Notes under the pieces: generated by a model
What the model saw: the letters and a program-made list of their open reading frames with translations, nothing else
Database searches by the model: none
What the model was told of the DNA's origin: nothing
DNA from: Pluralibacter sp. UBA7423
Lineage (GTDB): Bacteria; Pseudomonadota; Gammaproteobacteria; Enterobacterales; Enterobacteriaceae
Assembly: GCA_002470465.1 (NCBI GenBank)
Contig: DKMD01000016.1
Location: forward strand, 1-16,837
DNA: 16,837 bases
Direction: 5' to 3'
Position numbers and translations under genes: made by a program
Shown here: positions 1 through 7,760 of the stretch, in pieces
Layout of the letters: each line of letters starts with the position of its first letter
Position numbering within the stretch: position 1 is the stretch's first letter

Positions 1-81
1 TTTATTTTCGCTTTTCTCCGTCAGGATTTCCGGAGGAATCCTGCTGACCCGGCGGCTTGTGTGCCGTTGTTCCGAGTCAGT
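1..81 (-). other. Start of rRNA operon leader (5' end only, continues off left edge)
   Basis: Read on the minus strand, the bases downstream of the P1 start (about position 81) match the usual enterobacterial rrn leader, including the stretches CTGACTCGGAACAACGGC and GCCGCCGGGTCAGC that follow P1 in E. coli rrn operons. The window ends in an AT-rich stretch where E. coli rrn operons place promoter P2, so P2, the rest of the leader and the 16S gene must lie outside. By synteny with purH this would be rrnE (inference). No mature rRNA sequence is in the window. Confidence 0.85.
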
Positions 82-138
82 GGAGGCGCATTATAGGGAG
101 TTCTGAAGGCGCCGCAACACCTAAATGACAGAAAAATG
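81..138 (-). promoter_or_regulatory. rrn P1 promoter, reading leftward
   Basis: On the minus strand a TTGCGG -35 box (112-117) and a perfect TATAAT -10 box (90-95) are separated by 16 bp, the short spacing typical of rrn P1. The GC-rich discriminator GCGCCTCC follows and leads to a probable start A at position 81. The 20 bp upstream of the -35 box (about 118-138) are AT-rich, as expected for an UP element. Known rrn P1 promoters are controlled by ppGpp/DksA, initiating NTP and Fis. I did not find a convincing Fis site by eye. Confidence 0.88.
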
Positions 139-181
139 ACTGACTGCTGCATTCCACAGCAAAACCCCGCCTTATACCCAT

Positions 182-202
182 TTACACACAGAGTTATCCA
201 CA
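182..202 (+). promoter_or_regulatory. DnaA box with a weaker tandem copy
   Basis: Bases 194-202 are TTATCCACA, a perfect match to the high-affinity DnaA box consensus TTATNCACA. Twelve bases upstream in the same orientation, 182-190 reads TTACACACA, which matches TTATCCACA at 7 of 9 positions. The pair lies between the rrn P1 promoter and the purH promoter. The consensus is established. A role here, in titrating DnaA or in transcription control, is inference. Confidence 0.6.
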
Positions 203-234
203 AACCATTAAAAGACCAAAATTGTGCGAGCGTT

Positions 235-256
235 GCGCAAACGTTTTCGTTACAAT
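235..256 (+). promoter_or_regulatory. purH promoter with PurR operator
   Basis: Bases 235-250 (GCGCAAACGTTTTCGT) match the PurR operator consensus ACGCAAACGTTTTCGT at 15 of 16 positions. The operator directly abuts a TACAAT -10 box at 251-256 and so covers the -35 to -10 spacer. No good -35 hexamer is visible 16-18 bp upstream. PurR with hypoxanthine or guanine as corepressor represses purHD in E. coli, and this layout predicts the same control here. Confidence 0.9.
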
Positions 257-276
257 GCCCGCGCTAAAACAAGGAT

Positions 277-327
277 GCCCCGTAAGGGGCGTTAGCTGAG
301 TTTTTTCAGTAAAAATTCAGCTAACGC
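277..327 (+). promoter_or_regulatory. Structured purH 5' leader (two overlapping hairpins)
   Basis: The untranslated leader holds a GC-rich hairpin, GCCCC-GTAA-GGGGC (277-290), closed by a GNRA-type tetraloop. A second, perfect 11-bp stem pairs 289-299 (GCGTTAGCTGA) with 317-327 around an AT-rich loop. The two share bases 289-290, so they either compete at the join or stack. No T-run follows, so this does not look like an intrinsic terminator. Any regulatory effect is inference. Confidence 0.6.
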
Positions 328-359
328 TCTCTGTAATTGTCAAATCCAGGGGATTTACC

Positions 360-1949
360 ATGCAACAACGTCGTCCAGTCCGCCGTGCTTTACTCAGCGT
401 TTCTGATAAAGCTGGCATCGTCGAATTCGCACAGGCACTTTCTGCACGTGGCGTAGAGCTGCTTTCAACCGGCGGAACCGCTCGCCTGTTAGCAGAAGAA
501 GGCTTGCCCGTTACTGAAGTTTCCGATTACACCGGTTTTCCGGAAATGATGGATGGACGCGTTAAGACACTGCACCCGAAAGTGCACGGTGGGATCCTCG
601 GTCGCCGCGGCCAGGATGACGGGATCATGGCTCAACATGGGATCGCACCGATCGATATGGTTGTCGTCAACCTTTACCCGTTTGCACAAACCGTCGCGCG
701 TGAAGGTTGCTCTCTGGAAGATGCCGTTGAAAATATCGATATCGGCGGCCCGACCATGGTGCGCTCTGCGGCCAAGAACCATAAAGATGTGGCGATCGTG
801 GTTAAGAGCAGCGATTACCCTTCTATTATTAGCGAGCTGGATGCTAACGAAGGTTCACTCACCCTCGACACCCGCTTCGACCTGGCAATTAAAGCGTTCG
901 AACACACCGCCGCCTACGACAGCATGATCGCCAACTACTTTGGCAGCCTCGTTCCAGCTTATCACGGTGAAACCAAAGAACCTGCCGGTCGCTTCCCGCG
1001 TACCCTGAATCTGAACTTCATTAAGAAGCAGGATATGCGCTACGGCGAAAACAGCCACCAGCAGGCTGCCTTCTATATAGAAGAGAACGTGCTGGAAGCT
1101 TCCGTGGCCACCGCACAGCAGGTTCAGGGTAAAGCACTTTCCTATAACAACATAGCTGATACCGATGCAGCACTTGAGTGCGTCAAAGAGTTCAGCGAAC
1201 CGGCCTGCGTCATCGTCAAGCACGCTAACCCTTGCGGCGTGGCTGTCAGCAACACGATTCTCGATGCCTACGATCGTGCTTACAAAACCGATCCAACCTC
1301 TGCTTTCGGCGGGATCATCGCCTTCAACCGCGAACTGGATGCCGAAACCGCACAAGCGATCGTTTCTCGCCAGTTTGTTGAAGTCATTATTGCACCGTCG
1401 GCTTCTGAAGAAGCGTTGAAGATCACCGCCACCAAGCAGAACGTCCGCGTGCTGACCTGCGGCCAATGGGATGCTCGCATTGCGGGCCTCGACTTCAAAC
1501 GCGTAAACGGCGGCCTGCTGGTTCAGGACCGCGATTTGGGCATGGTCACTTCCGGCGAACTGCGCGTTGTCAGCCAGCGCCAGCCAACGGAGCAGGAACT
1601 GCGTGATGCGCTGTTCTGTTGGAAAGTGGCGAAATTCGTGAAATCGAACGCCATCGTGTATGCCAAAGAGAACATGACTATTGGCATAGGTGCAGGCCAG
1701 ATGAGCCGCGTGTATTCCGCCAAAATCGCTGGTATCAAAGCCGCCGACGAAGGTCTGGAAGTAAAAGGTTCGGCGATGGCGTCAGACGCCTTCTTCCCGT
1801 TCCGCGATGGTATTGATGCCGCAGCTGCCGTCGGCGTGACCTGCGTGATTCAGCCTGGCGGCTCCATTCGCGATGAAGAAGTCATTGCCGCGGCCGACGA
1901 GCACGGCATTGCCATGATCTTCACCGACATGCGCCACTTCCGCCATTAA
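360..1949 (+). CDS. purH: Bifunctional AICAR formyltransferase / IMP cyclohydrolase
   Basis: The 529-residue protein has the normal enterobacterial PurH length. It catalyses the last two steps of de novo IMP synthesis in the cytoplasm: formylation of AICAR by 10-formyl-THF, then ring closure of FAICAR. Roughly the first 190 residues form the MGS-like cyclohydrolase domain, with STGGTARLL and [16 protein letters not shown]. The rest is the transformylase domain, with MRYGENSHQ, the catalytic Lys-His pair in KHANPCGVA (K287, H288), and the conserved C-terminal end PGGSIRDEE...FTDMRHFRH. The ATG at 360 has a good ribosome site (AGGGGA, 348-353). It is the first gene of a purHD operon, 14 bp upstream of purD and under a PurR operator. 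Confidence 0.98.
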   Translation: MQQRRPVRRALLSVSDKAGIVEFAQALSARGVELLSTGGTARLLAEEGLPVTEVSDYTGFPEMMDGRVKTLHPKVHGGILGRRGQDDGIMAQHGIAPIDMVVVNLYPFAQTVAREGCSLEDAVENIDIGGPTMVRSAAKNHKDVAIVVKSSDYPSIISELDANEGSLTLDTRFDLAIKAFEHTAAYDSMIANYFGSLVPAYHGETKEPAGRFPRTLNLNFIKKQDMRYGENSHQQAAFYIEENVLEASVATAQQVQGKALSYNNIADTDAALECVKEFSEPACVIVKHANPCGVAVSNTILDAYDRAYKTDPTSAFGGIIAFNRELDAETAQAIVSRQFVEVIIAPSASEEALKITATKQNVRVLTCGQWDARIAGLDFKRVNGGLLVQDRDLGMVTSGELRVVSQRQPTEQELRDALFCWKVAKFVKSNAIVYAKENMTIGIGAGQMSRVYSAKIAGIKAADEGLEVKGSAMASDAFFPFRDGIDAAAAVGVTCVIQPGGSIRDEEVIAAADEHGIAMIFTDMRHFRH

Positions 1950-1963
1950 TTCCGGAGCTTAGA

Positions 1964-3256
1964 ATGAAAGTTTTAGTGATTGGTAACGGCGGGCGCGAGC
2001 ACGCGCTGGCCTGGAAAGCGGCCCAGTCGCCGCTGGTTGATACGGTATTTGTTGCTCCGGGCAACGCGGGAACGGCGCTTGAGCCGACGCTGCAAAACGT
2101 CGCTATCAGCGCAACCGACATTCCTGCGCTGCTCAACTTCGCCAAAAGTGAAGACATTGGCCTGACCATCGTTGGGCCAGAAGCACCACTGGTGATTGGC
2201 GTGGTGGATGCCTTCCGCGAAGCGGGCCTGACCATATTCGGTCCGACTCAGGGTGCGGCACAACTCGAAGGATCCAAGGCCTTCACTAAGGATTTTCTGG
2301 CGCGCCATAATATCCCAACCGCTTGGTATCAGAATTTTACCGAAGTCGAACCTGCACTGGCTTATCTGCGCGAAAAAGGCGCACCGATTGTTATTAAAGC
2401 CGACGGTCTGGCTGCGGGTAAAGGCGTGATTGTCGCGATGACGCTCGAAGAAGCCGAAGCCACCGTGCACGACATGCTGGCGGGTAACGCCTTTGGCGAC
2501 GCAGGCCACCGTATCGTGATTGAAGAGTTTCTTGAAGGCGAAGAGGCCAGCTTTATCGTCATGGTTGACGGCGAAAACGTGCTGCCGATGGCCACCAGCC
2601 AGGATCACAAGCGCGTGGGCGATGGCGATACCGGCCCAAACACCGGCGGCATGGGCGCGTATTCTCCTGCTCCAGTCGTCACCGACGAAGTCCATCAACG
2701 CACCATGGATCGCGTCATTTGGCCAACCGTTCGCGGGATGGCGGCAGAAGGTAATACCTATACCGGCTTCCTGTATGCCGGATTGATGATCGACAAAGCG
2801 GGCAATCCGAAGGTTATCGAGTTTAACTGCCGCTTTGGCGATCCGGAAACGCAGCCGATCATGCTGCGCCTGCAGTCTGACCTTGTGGAACTCTGCCTTG
2901 CGGCCTGCGAAGGCAAGCTTGACGAGAAAACCTCCCGCTGGGATCCGCGTCCGTCTCTGGGCGTGGTGATGGCCGCCGGCGGCTATCCGGGAAGCTACAA
3001 CACCGGAGATGAAATCCACGGCCTGCCGCTGGAAGAAGTAGAGAACGGGAAAGTGTTCCAGGCCGGGACAACGCTCTCCGAAGACGATCGCGTACTGACC
3101 AACGGTGGCCGCGTACTGTGCGTGACGGCACTGGGTGAAACAGTAGCCGAAGCGCAGAAACGCGCGTATGCCTTAATGGCCGATATTCACTGGCATGGCA
3201 GCTTCAGCCGAAACGATATTGGTTATCGCGCGATTGCGCGTGAGCAAGGGAAGTAA
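1964..3256 (+). CDS. purD: Phosphoribosylamine-glycine ligase (GAR synthetase)
   Basis: This 430-residue ATP-grasp enzyme joins glycine to phosphoribosylamine, the second step of purine synthesis, in the cytoplasm. Visible landmarks in order are the N-terminal VIGNGGREHALAWK, the GPEAPLV motif, the ATP-grasp segment IKADGLAAGKGV, the loop HKRVGDGDTGPNTGGMGAYSP, the metal and substrate region EFNCRFGDPETQP, and the C-terminal VMAAGGYPGSY. E. coli PurD is 429 residues. It follows purH by 14 bp with its own ribosome site (GGAG just upstream), so it is cotranscribed from the PurR-controlled promoter. Downstream comes a REP-like hairpin and then convergent yjaH. The zraPSR genes that occupy this spot in E. 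coli are missing. Confidence 0.98.
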   Translation: MKVLVIGNGGREHALAWKAAQSPLVDTVFVAPGNAGTALEPTLQNVAISATDIPALLNFAKSEDIGLTIVGPEAPLVIGVVDAFREAGLTIFGPTQGAAQLEGSKAFTKDFLARHNIPTAWYQNFTEVEPALAYLREKGAPIVIKADGLAAGKGVIVAMTLEEAEATVHDMLAGNAFGDAGHRIVIEEFLEGEEASFIVMVDGENVLPMATSQDHKRVGDGDTGPNTGGMGAYSPAPVVTDEVHQRTMDRVIWPTVRGMAAEGNTYTGFLYAGLMIDKAGNPKVIEFNCRFGDPETQPIMLRLQSDLVELCLAACEGKLDEKTSRWDPRPSLGVVMAAGGYPGSYNTGDEIHGLPLEEVENGKVFQAGTTLSEDDRVLTNGGRVLCVTALGETVAEAQKRAYALMADIHWHGSFSRNDIGYRAIAREQGK

Positions 3257-3263
3257 TTCGTCA

Positions 3264-3296
3264 TTGCCCGGCGGCGCGATGCTTGCCGGGCCTGGG
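3264..3296 (+). repeat. REP-like palindromic element after purD
   Basis: GCCCGGC (3266-3272) pairs with GCCGGGC (3285-3291) around a 12-base loop. The flanks TTGCCCGGCGGC and CTTGCCGGGCCTG are typical of REP/PU elements in Enterobacteriaceae. A second copy in the opposite orientation lies at 15072-15098 beside rpoC. Only a short T-run (CTTTT) follows, so it may protect the purHD and yjaH mRNA 3' ends or terminate weakly in either direction. Confidence 0.65.
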
Positions 3297-3308
3297 CTTT
3301 TCTGTCCG

Positions 3309-4007
3309 TTAAAAGGTTTTCTCTTTCGGCTGCCAGGTGCAGAAATCTTCATTTGCCACCAATAGCAGCTGTGACCCTTCCGGCGCTTCCAGCCACGCCA
3401 CGCTGACTTCTACCGAAGAGTGATTCTGACGTCGTTCGATGTGATTAATCGCGCGAGCTTCTAAATCGGGCTTCATCGTCTCGCCTTCACAGGTCGTTAC
3501 GGTATGATTTGCATGCCAGCGTCCCTGTCGCAGCACCACACGCCCCTGACGCAGCGCATCGCTGGTCTGACGGATTTGCTGCGCCTGATAGCGGTACAGC
3601 GCTATCTGGTCGTTAGAGAGCTGCTGCTTCTGTCCGTCGACTTCACGCTGCATAAAGCTGAGCTCGCCATGGTCATCAAAACGCACGCGAACGTGTTCTG
3701 GCGGTTTACCGTAGATATTGAGTTCAATCAGAGAAAGCGTATCGCCCTGCCAGCGGTATTCGCTGGTTGAGGTGTTCCCGCTGCGCCACGGGCTGAAGGC
3801 CGCAAGCAGGTGAGTTTCGTTATCGGAATCTTTGCGCCAGATGCGCACCGCGCCCTGGTTATCGGCATAGCCGCTGGCAGTAAAAGGGGGTAATGCAGAG
3901 TTGTGGCTACAGGCGGTGAGCAACAGCACACCGGCCAGCGCCAGCGAACGGCGCCAGACGGACAAAAGGGGCGAAACCGCCCCTTCGATAAAACTGTTCA
4001 CCGGCAC
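3309..4007 (-). CDS. yjaH: DUF1481 family lipoprotein YjaH
   Basis: This 232-residue protein matches the size and position of E. coli YjaH (DUF1481), which has no known biochemical function. A lipoprotein signal is visible: arginines (VWRRS), a hydrophobic run LALAGVLLLTA, then the lipobox LTAC with the lipidated Cys at about residue 33. The mature part would lie on the periplasmic face of a membrane. The start is uncertain. The GTG at 4007 lies only 6 bp past the hupA stop, and another GTG lies at 4001. A TTG just after a terminator-like hairpin would give a more usual signal peptide of about 18 residues (MSVWRRSLALAGVLLLTAC), but it lacks a clear ribosome site. The gene probably depends on readthrough from hupA. 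Confidence 0.85.
   Translation of the reverse strand: MPVNSFIEGAVSPLLSVWRRSLALAGVLLLTACSHNSALPPFTASGYADNQGAVRIWRKDSDNETHLLAAFSPWRSGNTSTSEYRWQGDTLSLIELNIYGKPPEHVRVRFDDHGELSFMQREVDGQKQQLSNDQIALYRYQAQQIRQTSDALRQGRVVLRQGRWHANHTVTTCEGETMKPDLEARAINHIERRQNHSSVEVSVAWLEAPEGSQLLLVANEDFCTWQPKEKTF
3964..3983 (-). terminator. Terminator-like hairpin for hupA inside the start of yjaH
   Basis: On the minus strand GGGGCG-GTTT-CGCCCC (3968-3983) forms a perfect 6-bp GC stem with a 4-base loop, followed by TTTT (3964-3967). It lies about 31 bases past the hupA stop codon, a normal place for an intrinsic terminator, and falls within codons 10-16 of yjaH when that gene is started at 4007. The T-run is short, so partial termination is likely (inference). 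Confidence 0.65.
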
Positions 4008-4013
4008 GCGGTC

Positions 4014-4286
4014 TTACTTAACGGCGTCTTTCAGTGCTTTACCAGAAACAAAAGCCGGCACGTTAGCCGCGGCGATTTTGATTTCTTTACCGGTCTGCGG
4101 GTTGCGGCCAGTACGCTCAGCGCGGTGGTTCACTTTGAAGGTACCGAAACCAACCAGTTGTACAGCATCACCTTCTTTCAGAGACTCAGTAATTGCAGCC
4201 AGAGTAGATTCCAGGGCAGATTTAGCCTGTGCTTTAGACAGGTCAGCCTTGTCCGCAATTACATCAATCAGTTGAGTCTTGTTCAT
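4014..4286 (-). CDS. hupA: DNA-binding protein HU subunit alpha
   Basis: This 90-residue nucleoid protein is a full-length HU alpha. It begins [20 protein letters not shown] and contains the DNA-binding arm with [21 protein letters not shown] and [10 protein letters not shown]. It binds and bends DNA without strong sequence preference, as a homodimer or as a heterodimer with HupB. The ATG has a good ribosome site (AAGGAT, minus strand). The 186 bp upstream (4287-4472) separate it from yjaG and should hold its promoter, which in E. coli responds to Fis and CRP. I could not assign -35 and -10 boxes there with confidence. A terminator-like hairpin follows 31 bases after the stop. Confidence 0.98.
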   Translation of the reverse strand: MNKTQLIDVIADKADLSKAQAKSALESTLAAITESLKEGDAVQLVGFGTFKVNHRAERTGRNPQTGKEIKIAAANVPAFVSGKALKDAVK

Positions 4287-4472
4287 ATGTTATCCTTACA
4301 ATGTGTTTATCGCTTGCTAAGCATCGAGTGCGACGGAAATGCCTGAAAAGCACTCTCCTGCATACACGCACCGATAGCCACTTTTTTTCGCCTTCCAAAT
4401 GTAGACCAGACGGGGGGCAGATGTGAAGCCTTCAGGCACGACAATTCGGACTGAATATCACGTTTTGTGGCT

Positions 4473-5063
4473 TCATTGCTGAAAATTTATACCGATATTG
4501 CTCTCGCCCGCCTCGCGGAGGTCTGCCCGCAGCCCTTTTATTAGTTCAATATCGCGTTCTTCACAGTCGGCCAGAAGTCGGAATATTTCCCATTGGATGT
4601 CCCATTCCTGCTCTACCGCTGGGTTCTCTTTCAGCTCTTCATCCGTCATTTCGCGGCCCGCCTGAGTCATTTCCAGCATCGCGACGGTAGTGATGGAGGT
4701 CTTGCTGACTTCGATCGCGTGTTCCAGCGTTTCGCCACTCAAACGTGAGTGCATCAGCTCGCTCAGCGCCACGCAGGCGTCAATGGCCGGATAAACGCCG
4801 TACATGTCGAAATCTTCCGCGACGGGGATCGCTTCCTCGAACTTCTCAAGCTGGCTGTCGAAGTTGACTTTGGCATCCTTCACCGTCAGCGTTTCCCAAA
4901 TCAGATCGAGAATACGGCGATAAAGCTGCCCATCAGCAAATTCGGTCTGCTGGCAGAACATAGCGTAGTTCGGATACATACGCTCGCACAGGCAAGCCAT
5001 AAAGGTCACGTGCTGCCAGCTTTCCAGCTTCTCGAGGCGCAGATGGATCGGGTTTTGTAACAT
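4473..5063 (-). CDS. yjaG: DUF416 family protein YjaG
   Basis: This 196-residue soluble, acidic protein has the same length and place as E. coli YjaG (DUF416). It has no signal peptide or membrane segment. The sequence is helical and rich in Glu and Asp, with MLQNPIHLRLEKLESWQHV at the start and DFDMYGVYPAIDACVALSEL in the middle. No biochemical role is established for the family. It lies 42 bp downstream of nfi on the same strand and is probably cotranscribed with it. Its own ribosome site is weak (GAGAA about 10 bases before the ATG). No clear intrinsic terminator is seen between it and hupA. Confidence 0.95.
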   Translation of the reverse strand: MLQNPIHLRLEKLESWQHVTFMACLCERMYPNYAMFCQQTEFADGQLYRRILDLIWETLTVKDAKVNFDSQLEKFEEAIPVAEDFDMYGVYPAIDACVALSELMHSRLSGETLEHAIEVSKTSITTVAMLEMTQAGREMTDEELKENPAVEQEWDIQWEIFRLLADCEERDIELIKGLRADLREAGESNIGINFQQ

Positions 5064-5105
5064 GATGAATTCTCGAATACGTTAATGGGCGGCAGTTTAC
5101 CTGAA

Positions 5106-5777
5106 TCAGGGCTGAATTGCTTGCCAGCGCAGGAAGGCGGGCCGACGGGATGCCACTGCATCTGCCCAACGGGTGGGTTCCGGCAGACGGTAGCCGCGAG
5201 TACAGCGCTGAACCCAGGCCAGTGCGCTGTCCTGACTCACGCGATACCCGGTGGCGATAAACAGTGGGTTACAGCGCGCTTTGCTCCGCCATACCCAGCC
5301 GAGCTGCTCCTGCTTGTCGACGAGCGGCGCCAGCGCGCCCGGATCGGGAGACAGCGGCTCGAACTTGCCGCACAGGCGCTTTTTCGCCACGCCGATAGTC
5401 GGCACGTCCACCAGTAGGCCAAAATGGCTGGCGACGCCGAGCCGCCGCGGGTGGGAAATGCCGTGGCCATCGACGAAAAGCAGATCGGGTTTACGGGAAA
5501 GCTGCTCCCACGCTGCCAGCAGCGCGGGATATTCGCGGAATGACAGAAAACCGGGGATATAGGGCATGGTGGTGGGAATACGCGCAATCTGGTATTCCAC
5601 CAGCTCCAGTTCAGGCCAGGTCAGCAACACCATCGCGGCGCGCGTGACTTCGCCGCCCTCTTCGAAGCCGACATCCGCCCCACCGATCAACGTCGGCGGA
5701 TCGACCAGAAAGCGATCCTCGCGGATCACCGATGAAGCCAGTGCTTTTTGTTGTTCCCGAAGCTCCGCCAGATCCAT
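5106..5777 (-). CDS. nfi: Endonuclease V (deoxyinosine 3' endonuclease)
   Basis: This 223-residue protein has the E. coli Nfi length. Endonuclease V cuts the second phosphodiester bond 3' to deoxyinosine and starts repair of deaminated adenine. The metal-binding carboxylates are in place: D35 in IGGADVGF, E82 in FLSFREYP and D103 in LFVDGHG. The lesion-recognition stretch [11 protein letters not shown] and the segment [15 protein letters not shown] are also intact. The ribosome site AAGGAA overlaps the hemE stop codon, and the ATG lies 9 bp after hemE, which suggests translational coupling. The order hemE-nfi-yjaG is as in E. coli. Confidence 0.97.
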   Translation of the reverse strand: MDLAELREQQKALASSVIREDRFLVDPPTLIGGADVGFEEGGEVTRAAMVLLTWPELELVEYQIARIPTTMPYIPGFLSFREYPALLAAWEQLSRKPDLLFVDGHGISHPRRLGVASHFGLLVDVPTIGVAKKRLCGKFEPLSPDPGALAPLVDKQEQLGWVWRSKARCNPLFIATGYRVSQDSALAWVQRCTRGYRLPEPTRWADAVASRRPAFLRWQAIQP

Positions 5778-5786
5778 GGTATTTCC

Positions 5787-6851
5787 TTATTGATGATACT
5801 GAGCTGACAAACGGTGTACGGCTTCAACAAACGCGCCCGCATGTTCTGGCGGCACATCCTGATGAATACCGTGGCCCAGGTTAAAGACGTGCCCCTCGCC
5901 CTGACCGAAACCAGCCAGAATGGTCGCCACTTCTTCCTCAATGCGCGCGGGTTGTGCGTACAGCATAGACGGATCCATGTTGCCCTGAAGCGCCACTTTG
6001 TCACCCACGCGACGGCGCGCATCGGCAATATCTGTTGTCCAGTCCAGGCCCAGCGCGTCGCAGCCTGTAGCCGCCATCGCCTCCAGCCACTGCCCGCCGC
6101 CTTTGGTAAACAGCGTCACCGGCACGCGGCGTCCTTCGTTTTCACGCAGCAGGCCATCGATAATCTTGTGCATGTAGTAGAGAGAGAACTGCTGGTAGTC
6201 ACGCCCGGTCAGCACGCCACCCCAGGTGTCGAAAATCATGACCGACTGCGCGCCCGCGCGGATCTGCGCGTTCAGGTACAGCGTGACGCTCTTCGCCAGC
6301 TTATCCAGCAGCAGATGCAGCGCCTGCGGATCGGCGTACATCATCTTCTTAATAACGGTGAACGCTTTGCTGCTACCACCTTCGACCATATAAGTTGCCA
6401 GCGTCCACGGACTGCCGGAGAAGCCAATCAGCGGGACCTCGCCTTTGAGTTCGCGGCGAATGGTACGCACTGCGTTCATCACGTAGCCCAGCTCCTGTTC
6501 CGGATCGGGAACGGGCAGCTTTTCGATATCAGCTTTGGTTTTCAGCACCGAGGTGAACCGCGGGCCTTCACCGGCCTCGAAATAGAGCCCAAGCCCCATT
6601 GCGTCGGGAATGGTCAGAATGTCCGAAAAGAGGATCGCCGCATCCAGCGGGTAGCGACGCAGCGGCTGCAGAGTCACTTCACAGGCCAGCTCCGCATTTT
6701 TGCACAGTGACATAAAATCCCCCGCCTGCGCACGCGTAGCTTTGTACTCCGGCAAATAGCGGCCTGCCTGTCTCATCATCCAGACAGGTGTAATATCAAC
6801 AGGCTGGCGCAGCAGCGCACGCAGATAACGATCGTTTTTCAGTTCGGTCAT
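5787..6851 (-). CDS. hemE: Uroporphyrinogen decarboxylase
   Basis: This cytoplasmic enzyme removes four carboxylates from uroporphyrinogen III to give coproporphyrinogen III in haem synthesis. I start it at the ATG at 6851 ([10 protein letters not shown]). This gives 354 residues, the E. coli length, and an AAGGAA ribosome site 8 bases upstream. An ATG seven codons further upstream (6872) is open but not supported. Active-site features are present: R27 and R31 in [13 protein letters not shown]77 in FSDI, IFDTWGG, and the conserved GHG histidine near residue 327. It lies 39 bp after nudC. A CATAAT hexamer on the minus strand (6871-6876) in that gap resembles a -10 box, but no matching -35 is clear. 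Confidence 0.97.
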   Translation of the reverse strand: MTELKNDRYLRALLRQPVDITPVWMMRQAGRYLPEYKATRAQAGDFMSLCKNAELACEVTLQPLRRYPLDAAILFSDILTIPDAMGLGLYFEAGEGPRFTSVLKTKADIEKLPVPDPEQELGYVMNAVRTIRRELKGEVPLIGFSGSPWTLATYMVEGGSSKAFTVIKKMMYADPQALHLLLDKLAKSVTLYLNAQIRAGAQSVMIFDTWGGVLTGRDYQQFSLYYMHKIIDGLLRENEGRRVPVTLFTKGGGQWLEAMAATGCDALGLDWTTDIADARRRVGDKVALQGNMDPSMLYAQPARIEEEVATILAGFGQGEGHVFNLGHGIHQDVPPEHAGAFVEAVHRLSAQYHQ

Positions 6852-6890
6852 ATTTGCAGTTCCTTTATGCATTATGCGGGGAGTGTACCA

Positions 6891-7664
6891 TCACTCGTCA
6901 TCTGCCCGACACATCGCCACGGTGTCTTCAATCAAACGCCGTGCCACGGTGCCCGGCGGCGGAAGCAGCGGCAGGTTATCGTAGCGATACCAGTTAGCGT
7001 CCAGTAATTCTTTCGGATCGATGACAATCTCTCCGCTGTCATAATCTGCCATAAACGCGGTCATCAGCGACTGGGGGAAAGGCCATGGCTGTGAGGTGAT
7101 GTAACGAAGGTTTTTTACGCGGATGCCGCTCTCCTCCATCACTTCGCGGGCCACCGCCTGCTCCAGCGTTTCGCCCACTTCAACAAAACCTGCCAGCACG
7201 GTATAAACGCCGTTGCGATGGCGGGTATGCTGTGCCAGCAGGATGGAGTCATCACGCCGAATGGCGACGATAATGCACGGTGCGATTTGCGGGTAATAGC
7301 GTTCGCGGCAATGGCTGCACAGCATTGCCCATTCGGTTTTGCTCGGATGCATGGTGTGGCCGCAATAGCCGCAGAATTTATGCGAACGGTAAAACTCCGC
7401 CAGTTGGACGCCACGCCCGGCTAGCTGGAACAGGCCGACGTCCTGATCCAGGACCTGGCGAACCGTGCCCATCTCCTGGCAGCGCGCCTGTTGAACCAGC
7501 CAGACGGGAGCGCCTTCCCACTCACCAATTTGCATGGCTGGCAGGCCGACAAGATCGAAATTCTCTGCCGTCCCACACGGTATTTCTCCACCGGGCAGCC
7601 ATAATTTCTGTTCGTGACTGACTATCCACCAACCGCTGTCTAATTTTTCAATAATACGATCCAT
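6891..7664 (-). CDS. nudC: NAD-capped RNA decapping hydrolase / NADH pyrophosphatase
   Basis: This 257-residue protein has the E. coli NudC length. It removes the NAD cap from RNA 5' ends and also hydrolyses NAD(H) to NMN(H) and AMP. The zinc-binding cysteines C98, C101, C116 and C119 (FCGYCGH and [12 protein letters not shown]) lie in the linker. The Nudix box begins at G159, with catalytic glutamates E174, E177 and E178 in REVMEESG. The NudC-specific motif SQPWPFPQS follows the Nudix box. It is transcribed divergently from rsd across a 96-bp gap. The ribosome site is weak. It is the first gene of the nudC-hemE-nfi-yjaG run. Confidence 0.97.
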   Translation of the reverse strand: MDRIIEKLDSGWWIVSHEQKLWLPGGEIPCGTAENFDLVGLPAMQIGEWEGAPVWLVQQARCQEMGTVRQVLDQDVGLFQLAGRGVQLAEFYRSHKFCGYCGHTMHPSKTEWAMLCSHCRERYYPQIAPCIIVAIRRDDSILLAQHTRHRNGVYTVLAGFVEVGETLEQAVAREVMEESGIRVKNLRYITSQPWPFPQSLMTAFMADYDSGEIVIDPKELLDANWYRYDNLPLLPPPGTVARRLIEDTVAMCRADDE

Positions 7665-7710
7665 ATCTATTGCACTACCTTCGCTTCACTGGCACTTTGT
7701 TAACAGTGTT

Positions 7711-7739
7711 TTTACATTTTTGGGTGAGCCGTTTTTACT
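7711..7739 (+). promoter_or_regulatory. Possible rsd promoter
   Basis: In the nudC-rsd gap, TTTACA (7711-7716, 5/6 to the -35 consensus) and TTTACT (7734-7739, 4/6 to the -10) are separated by exactly 17 bp. The expected start is about 14 bases upstream of the rsd ATG, leaving just room for the GGAG ribosome site. E. coli rsd has more than one promoter, so this may not be the only one. Confidence 0.35.
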
Positions 7740-7760
7740 CTTTTAAAGTCGGAGTCCATC

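Noticed and set aside
21..203. 60-codon minus-strand frame at the left edge
   Set aside because: It covers the rrn P1 promoter and leader, so it is not coding.
855..1466. Long minus-strand frame (203 codons) inside purH
   Set aside because: It is antisense to a fully conserved enzyme, lacks family features and reflects codon-position base bias. The same holds for the 348-codon minus frame inside purD (1973-3019), the 298-codon plus frame inside hemE (5814-6710) and the 215-codon minus frame inside thiC (9456-10103).
4424..4475. TGAAGCC/GGCTTCA pairing after yjaG as a terminator
   Set aside because: The loop is 38 bases long and no T-run follows, so it does not make a convincing intrinsic terminator.
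6852..6872. Seven-codon upstream extension of hemE
   Set aside because: The ATG at 6851 has a proper AAGGAA ribosome site and gives the family length and N-terminus MTELKN.
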